Shown here one piece after another: positions 57,650-64,000 of a DNA stretch of 64,000 bases. Where the stretch lies: contig JAJIRX010000640.1 of assembly GCA_023853785.1 (NCBI GenBank), positions 1-64,000 of the forward strand, in the 5' to 3' direction. The notes below the pieces were generated by a model, which was not told the origin of the DNA, searched no databases, and saw only the letters and a program-made list of their open reading frames with translations. This stretch comes from Psilocybe azurescens (lineage: Eukaryota > Basidiomycota > Agaricomycetes > Agaricales > Agrocybaceae). A program made the translations under genes and the position numbers. Position 1 is the first letter of the stretch. Each line of letters starts with the position of its first letter.

Positions 57650-58860
57650 ATTCAGATAGGAACAATGACCATCGAGCTTGCCGTCTGTTCAGATTTCTTG
57701 GGCTTCTGAAGTATGTCAGGTTCTTGTGGTCTGAATGAATGATTGTCGTATGTTTGGATCCTTGAATGTAGTGTCTCCATTCCTGTAATGCTCGTACAAT
57801 TGCCAGGAGTTCTCAATCATAGATTTTGTAGTTCCTTTCCGTCGTGGAGAAGGTTTTGAAATGAATGCACATGGGTGTCTTTCACCGTTTCCATCAAGTT
57901 GAGTCAGCATGGCTCCAGATGCATATTTAGAGGCGTTACATTTGATTTGAAATGGTTTGCTCAGGTCTGGCATTGAGAGAACCAGTTCTTCCGTGAATCA
58001 TCGTTTTAGTTTGTCAAATGCTCTTTGAGCTGCGTCTGTCCATTCGAATTTCTTGTCCTTCTTTAGGAGGTCATTTAGGGGTTGTGCTACCGTAGAGAAC
58101 TTCCTGATGAATTTTCGGTAGAAATTTCCAAATCCCAGGAATCCCCTGACTTGCTTGACTGTGGTAGGCGCAGGCCAGTCTCGGATTCCTTTAAGTTTCG
58201 ATTGGTCCATGGAGATTTTTTCTTCTTTGATTATCATTCCCAGGTATTCAACTTTCCGTTGTCTGAAGACGCATTTTTCTGGTTTGAGGTATAGGTCATT
58301 ATCCTTTAGTCTTTGTAGGACAATCCATTCGTACTTTGCCAAATCTTCTTGATTTTTGGCAAAGATTAAGATGTCATCCATGTAGATAATCACGAATCCT
58401 CCAGAGATTTCGCCTTCGAACAGAGAATCCATCATGGATTGAAAAGTGGCCGGGAATTGCATAATCCGAAGAACATAACCATGGGTTCAAAGAGTCCTCA
58501 ATTCGTTTTGAAGGCAGCTTTCTGTTGATCTTCCTTTCGAATACGAACATTGTTGTATCCTTGCCTGATGTCTAACTTGGTAAAGAATTTTGCTCCTTTG
58601 AGTTTGTCCAGTAGATCAGGGATTCATTGCAAAGGGTAGGCATTCTTTATTGTCCATTTGTTTAGATATCGATAGTCTTGACAAGGCCATAGTTTTCTGT
58701 CTTTCTTGGCTACAAAGAAAAAGGGTGATGCAATGTCCAATTCTGATTTGACGATATATCCTTTGTCCAGCATTTCTTTAAGAAATTTGTCCTGTTCAAT
58801 TTGTTCTTCTGGGGTGAGACTGTAGACTTTGCATGGTTTTGGTTTGAATCTGGGTTTCAG
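57650..58860 (-). pseudogene. Gypsy B reverse transcriptase and RNase H
   Basis: The minus strand encodes an RT with [50 protein letters not shown] and VIIYMDDILIFA (the YMDD catalytic box), then LGFGNFYRKFIRKFSTVAQP. RNase H begins PFQIKCNASKYASGAML, where the catalytic Asp of C-D-A-S is Asn. Stops interrupt the frame near 58620, 58500 and 58000, at places where Trp or Arg codons would be expected. It is unable to act. Confidence 0.8.
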
Positions 58861-59615
58861 TTCAATTTTGTGGTCCCAAGGTCTTGAGATGGGAAATCGA
58901 TCTGCTGCCTTTTTGTCGAAAAGTCCGAGGTAGTTGTGGAGGTCCGGGGAATAAGTTCTTCCAGAGGTTTAGCGGGTGTCCTGTTTTTGTGTTCCATTGC
59001 CAGAGTTTGTGAAGTCGTGGTTTTTGCGTTGATCCATGCCTGGTCCATTTCTTCGGAGTCTTTTGCTTTGATAAAATCTATTACCAAGGCGTTGAAGTCC
59101 TTGAGTGGGGTGTCCGTGGTGTCTGTGGTGTCCATGATTGGTTCAGTTTCTTCCAGTTCTTCTTCCATGGTGGTAGTGCAGATGGATTTGGAAACTCTCC
59201 ATTTAACTTTTCCAGTTTCCCAATCGATGTCGGGGTTTCGTTTTTGAAGCCAAGATAGTCCTAAGATAATCTTTTGTCGTCCTAGTCCAGAGACAAATAG
59301 AACTTCCTTGTTTGTTCTGTTCCCGATGGTAAGATTGAGTTCTACAAAGGTAGAGATTGTTCCTTTCTTGTTGAGACTTCTGTCTACGTTGTATACCGTG
59401 AGGTTCTTCTTCAAAGGTTTTTGTTCGAGTCCTAGTTTCCTAGCGTAGTTTTGGTCGATGAATTTTCCACCAGCTCCAGAGTCAATTAGACCCGAGGTTT
59501 CGACGATTTGTGGCCTTCCGTTTTTCATGGCAGAGAAAGAAATCATTAAATGCATAGATTTATTCTCGAGTGTAGCCATAAATACAGAATAGATGCCTAA
59601 TCGTGGAGAGACCAA
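58857..59615 (-). pseudogene. Gypsy B aspartic protease region
   Basis: A 252-codon open frame with SGLIDSGAGGKFIDQNY (the D-S-G active site), NLTVYNVDRSLNKKGTIS and a C-terminal acidic linker (EELEETEPIMDTTDTTD). It is the only long intact frame left in the coding part of this element. Gag upstream and RT downstream are in other frames or broken. Confidence 0.75.
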
Positions 59616-59635
59616 CGTCGATTCGGTTCTCCGTT

Positions 59636-60570
59636 TTAAAAATCCTCAGTGTTGGTGTCCTCCTCCTGGTCTCCCATTGCCAAACTCGCCAGTTCCTCTC
59701 TTTCCTCCATGTTTAACTCCCAGATATGGGCATGAAGGTCCTTTGCTGTCCATTTCTTCTTCAGCAGTTCCTTCGGTATGAAAGGATTATTCTTCTTCTT
59801 CTGAGGGCAGTCTACCGTGAGATGTCCCATTTGTTTGCATCTAAAACAAGCCCCTTTTTCATAAGGCTTGTTTGTTCTTCAGTGGTCATGACGTCGACGT
59901 CCATCGCAAAGGGTCCTTTCTTGGCATGGATTTGGGAATGAATCGCGCGTTTGATTGAGATGGGCCTCTTATTGCCATAGCGAGTCGATAGCTCCTATCA
60001 AAAGACATGGCTTTGTCATACCATTCTTCGATTTTGGTGGACCTCTTCTCGGACTGGATGATCTTCTGTACTAATGCTGGGTTCAGCGCTGTTTTGAACA
60101 TTTCGATCAGGAGTTTGTTCAGCGGTGTCGGAGTCGTTAGACATCCCCGCTTCTCCAACCAGTAGTTTGAACTTGGTTACTAGTTGTTTGGCGGTCAGGT
60201 TCTTTTGTCAAAGCATTTTTAATTTGTCCAATGCATCAATGTCTTCTTCTTCTGGCTTGAATGCCTTCTGGAATTTGTTGATAAATTCCTTGTATGTCGG
60301 TAAGTCGACGTCCCCAGTGTCGAGGTTCAGTTTGTTCTGGACAAACTGTTGTTTCCAAACGACCGTGTTCCCTTCTTGCATGTAAGAGAGAATGAAACGC
60401 AATCCGTTTTGGTTCAGTGTTGTAGACGTCCTTGTTGATCCCTATATAGAGGATACATTCTTGGAGGAATTTCTTGCTCTTAAACCGTTTGCCGTTGAAG
60501 GGCATAGGTTTGCTAAGAGAGAGTTCTCTTGTCTTCGGGGTGTTGATCGTCATTTGTTGGTCAACCATTT
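59636..60570 (-). pseudogene. Gypsy B Gag
   Basis: Blocks in three frames: TRELSLSKPMPFNGKRFKSK (60500s), MRFILSYMQEGNTVVWKQQF (60330-60402), LNPALVQKIIQSEKRSTKIE and a CFRCKQMGHLTVDCPQK-type zinc knuckle (about 59810-59860). The organisation matches the gag of copies A and C but with a different sequence, so it is a separate subfamily. Frame changes and stops are present. Confidence 0.75.
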
Positions 60571-60803
60571 GTGGTTCATTCGGTTCAGAGTTTTCAGAGG
60601 CGTCGGTGAAGTATTCTTCTCCTGACGATAGTCCTGGAGTTTGGGTAGTTAGTTGAACGTCTGATGTAGGCGTTCGTTCACCACTGTCGTCGGTGTCATA
60701 GTTTGCGGAGAAGGTTCTGTGTCAAGATGTCGTGGTGTCTGGTTCAAGCTCCCGATACCGCTTGTGGGCGAAGCAGTATGGTAGAGTGAGAAGCTAGTTC
60801 TTT

Positions 60804-61182
60804 TGTTACAATCTCAAGTTAGAATCACGCAGTGTGCGTAATCTAACCACCAATCATTTACAAGAACAGGTTCAAGTTCGAGTTGAGCAGGTTAAGCAGG
60901 TTGGATTCTCAAGAACTAGCTAAAGAATACAGTGGATCCTTTCTGGTATAAATACTATGAGCTGTACAGCAAGTTGAAACAAGTTTTAATGTTCATCAAA
61001 AGATGTATCATAAAAGATGGAAGCAAAAGTCCATCAAAGATATGATGGAGTTTCATAGATATGATGGAAGGCAAAGTTCATCAGAGCGTTCGATGATGTA
61101 TCAATGATGTGAAAGATGACAAAGAAAAGGAAAAGAAAAGAAAAGAAAAGAGAAAAGAAAAAGAAAAAGACTTGTCGTAACA
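60804..61182 (-). repeat. LTR of Gypsy B (right, 5' LTR)
   Basis: 379 bp; starts TGTTACAATC and ends GTCGTAACA, followed by GGGTG. Apart from the missing ~44-bp stretch and AAAAG-tract length it is nearly identical to the left LTR. Confidence 0.9.
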
Positions 61183-61384
61183 GGGTGGATTATAGCAACA
61201 GTGCCCAGTGAGAAGAATGTGGTAGCACATATCTTTCAGTTTATCCAAGCTCTAAACAGGGATGTGAGAATGTGGTGGATGGTGGAGTGTTGAAAGGAGT
61301 TCACTTCACCTGGAATGGTGTAAGTAAACAAAAGCACAAATGGAGAATGTCATGTGATTTATATTATTTATTTGCTTTCAAGAG

Positions 61385-61715
61385 CAACAGCATGTGAATT
61401 CCTGTGAATATCAGCCCTATTATCCGTATCCAACCTGTGTAGTACCATACCTGTGATCTATGCATGTTTACTGATCAAATAGAGTTCAAAAACAGCCAAA
61501 TTGGGCCAGAAATGACTGAGATACTGTATAGTCTATTTTAATACATTGCACAAAATTAGCTGTAACTTACTCAGTTTTGGTTCAAAAATTATGTTTTTAG
61601 ACTCGTTTTGAAGGGGACAGATAGAATTTTTTTTATTCATAATTTTACCCGCACAATATATGGCTATTAACCCGTACAGAATACCTGAACCTGTGCCGTT
61701 GTCTAGGTTCAAATT
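61385..61715. repeat. ~350-bp repeat, copy right of Gypsy B
   Basis: Diverged direct copy of 53865-54215 (AAAAACAGCCAAATTGG, CAGAAATGACTGAGATA, TTACTCAGTTTTGGTTC). The Gypsy element inserted between the two. Confidence 0.75.
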
Positions 61716-62500
61716 GACTTTACCTTTTTGCATATTTTTTTTTACCATGCAGCTACTATTTTCTTGCAATCACCAGGCCCTATTCCCTCTGTCTCATTCC
61801 ATTATCTTTTCAATGTCATGTTGTAGATGTAGTTTATTACATTAGCTATGTATTTATCTAAGCAATGGCACAGATTTTTGAGCATGTGCAGGCTGTGGGT
61901 AACAGTATGCATGGGTACAGGTACAGGTATGGGTATGGGTAACAATTTCGCGTATGCGTGAGATTTTAAACAAGCTCTAGAACATCCCAAACAGTTGAGA
62001 ATTGAGTGAGATAGAAAGGAAGCAGTGAAATTCACTATTTCTGATCTATCTCCCTCATTTCTCAACCGTTCAGGTTGTTTTGGGCCTGTTTTGACAGGTA
62101 AACCCCTGGATTGCGGGTAGGGCTTGCCAAGGGTATGGTTATGGGTATGGCACAAAATTCCTGTGGGTTACCCATGCTATTCCCTATACTTATCTAAGAT
62201 TTAATAATGCTATGCTCAGAATGTTTTGTGGTAATTTAGAATTTTTAAAAGACTCATAGAGAGCTTCAGAGAAATTTGAAAATTTGCAAAGACTGCAAAA
62301 AGCTTTGAGGAATCAGACTATTTCCAAAGATCACAAAGACATCCCAAAGCAGCCTAAAGTGATAAATGTGCTTTATAAAGGTTGTAATTACCTAAAGCAT
62401 TCTCAGAGTAAATCCTTTTTCCTGATATTAACTGTTGGCTTTATCCACACATGTGAATACAAGCCTGAAGTTATAACAAAAGAACTAGCTCATCTATGAA
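61716..62500. other. Non-coding stretch with a foldback sequence
   Basis: No gene seen. CAGTTGAGAATTGAGTGAGATAG (about 61990) and CTATCTCCCTCATTTCTCAACCG (about 62047) can pair as the arms of an imperfect hairpin with a loop of about 35 bp. ATGGGTA-type words cluster near 61900-61940 and 62130-62170. Confidence 0.5.
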
Positions 62501-62776
62501 TCTCGCCTGCTCTCCAGCAGACAAGACCTCTGAAACCCCAAACAAAACATGGCACCACCAAAAGCAGAACTTCTGCTACTGACAGCTCTGAAAAGAAACC
62601 CCAACACAAAATTGGCAAACACTGAACCCATCCAGACAAAGCTCTAAAGACATCAATCTAGGCAATAAAGACCTATCGAACTTGCTATTTGACCTATTAT
62701 CAACACTGGTGATAGACCAAGAAGAACAACACAAGACAGAAATGGTTGAAACAGCTACCAATGGAAAGAAAAAATC

Positions 62777-63526
62777 TTGATCAACAAATCTGCCATATTT
62801 GATGGAGACAGGACAAAATCTAAGTCTTTTCTACAAGACTGCTACCTCTACATGGACACAAACGACAACATCTATAACACAGACAAGAAGAAAATCACCT
62901 TTATCTTATCATTTTACATGGAGGGAGGAGCGAAACTATGGAAAGAACAGTACTTGACCTCAAGGACAAAAGGAACCAGCCCCAACCAAACCATTGACTG
63001 GGACACCCTGGCAACCTTTCTCAAAAAATTCCATGATGCATTCACTCCAGTAGACAAAACCAGATCAGCTATAAACAACATGAAACAACTCAAGCAAAAG
63101 CCCAACAAAAGAGTGGAAGACATTATCAACAAATTCAAACTGTTGGTAGGACAGGCCAATCTAGGAACGGAAACAGAATCAGACCACACTCATCTCATAG
63201 GATTATTCCAAAAATACATCATGCCCCAACTCACTGACAAAATCATGTATTCCGATAATCTTCCAAGGACAATCCAAGGATGGTACCGAAAGGCAACACA
63301 ATTTGACACCAACTACAGACTAGCCAAGAGCTTTAAAGAAGAAACAGAAGGGCACAGAAGGGTACCACAATGGAATAACCCTCCAAGGTACAACAGAAAC
63401 TATGACCCAAATAGGATGGACATAAGCACCATGACAGCCAAAGAACAAGCCAAATTAATCAGGAAAGGTGCCTGTTTCAGGTGCAAGCAACGAGGACACC
63501 TATCCAGAGAATGTCCACAGAAATGA
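62777..63526 (+). pseudogene. Gypsy Gag with zinc knuckle (copy C)
   Basis: A 249-codon frame beginning INKSAIFDGDRTKSKSFLQD, with LSFYMEGGAKLWKEQYL, KFKLLVGQANLGTETESD and the zinc knuckle CFRCKQRGHLSREC, then TGA right after CPQK. In copy A the frame continues past this point, so the stop is a lesion here. Same family as 1-4160. The protein would bind RNA and form particles. No 5' LTR was recognised in 61.2-62.5 kb. Confidence 0.75.
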
Positions 63527-64000
63527 CAAATGAATCAGAACAAGACCCAAGGACAACAAAAGATGAAATGGACCCCAAAGGAACTCCATACCCACATCAG
63601 GAACCTGAACAGGGACAAAAAGGATGAACTCACAGACCTCATGGTCAAAATAGGATTTGAAGAAGAAAAGGATTTTTAAAGCAGAGAAACAGGACGACAT
63701 CTGTCTCTCCTTATCTGAAAATACAATCTGTACTTACATCAACAATCGAGAATAAAACTATACTTTTACCAGTTTCATTCCCTGCAAAGAGACAGAATGG
63801 CTCACAAATTGTCAAAATCTCTGCACTTCTAGACTTAGGAGCAGGAGAGAAATTCATTGACCAAAACTATGCACAAAAACTTGGACTCAGGACCCAACCC
63901 TTGGAGAAACCCATCTGAGTCTATAATGTAGATGGAACCCCAAACAAAAAGGAACCATCTCATCGTTTGTGGATCTGGACCTGAAAGTTGGGAGCTGGAA
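63527..64000 (+). pseudogene. Gypsy Gag tail and protease (copy C), cut by the window edge
   Basis: WTPKELHTHIRNLNRDKKDEL follows the premature stop in frame; then, with frame changes, TICTYINN-type text, a protease segment (LLDLGAGEKFIDQNYAQK, in which the Ser of the D-S-G site reads Leu) and the beginning of VDGTPNKK. It ends at the window edge. Confidence 0.65.

Larger units (their letters stand above)
54371..61182 (-). mobile_element. LTR retrotransposon, Ty3/Gypsy type (copy B), GGGTG target duplication
   Basis: LTRs at 54371-54783 and 60804-61182 in the same direction; each starts TGTTACRATC and ends GTAACA. A 5-bp duplication GGGTG lies at 54366-54370 and 61183-61187. On the minus strand the order is gag, protease, reverse transcriptase, RNase H, then 1.7 kb of unrecognised sequence where the integrase should be, then a CCHC-protein ORF set. 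The ends are typical of a recent insertion, yet the coding part is heavily broken. Confidence 0.9.

Overview
This window looks like nuclear DNA of a filamentous basidiomycete, most likely an Agaricomycete. The reasons are short GT-AG introns, a KDZ (Kyakuja-Dileera-Zisupton) transposase, NACHT-WD40 STAND proteins with highly similar WD repeats, Ty3/Gypsy, Copia, Tc1/mariner and Harbinger elements, and a small multi-exon CxC metallothionein. The species cannot be named from sequence alone.

Layout. 1-24 kb is a transposon graveyard. It holds a Gypsy remnant split by a TIR element with a clean 9-bp target duplication, a Tc1-like pseudogene, a decayed KDZ transposase, a second TIR element, a Copia pol remnant, a mariner with long terminal blocks, another Tc1 remnant split by a third TIR element, a 1.1-kb TTA-flanked element, and a two-gene Harbinger (Myb/SANT-like protein plus dead DDE transposase). 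24.08-51.60 kb is a gene island built as a large inverted duplication. The arms are about 24.08-35.87 and 39.55-51.60 kb, with a spacer of about 3.7 kb. Reading outward from the spacer, each arm carries the 3' part of an FAD oxidoreductase gene (complete only on the right), a GPI1/PIG-Q homologue, and an NACHT-WD40 gene transcribed away from the centre. The spacer holds an intact 60-residue metallothionein and the 5' part of the oxidoreductase. Small extra pieces of arm sequence lie in the spacer and at 41.3-41.55 kb. A kinase-like pseudogene and a SEC61-alpha fragment interrupt the right GPI1 copy. 51.6-64 kb is again transposon-rich. It contains a Gypsy element with almost identical LTRs and a GGGTG target duplication but wrecked coding capacity, and at the window end another Gypsy copy of the family seen at 1-4 kb.

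Working genes. Only the metallothionein and the right-hand FAD oxidoreductase look intact. Both NACHT-WD40 genes read as one family of fungal NLR-like receptors, but both carry frame breaks, one of them at the same C-run in both copies. The GPI1 copies are broken. The most notable observations are the inverted duplication with shared and private lesions, the mosaic junction fragments, and an apparently unclassified TIR transposon family that carries a fast-changing minisatellite.
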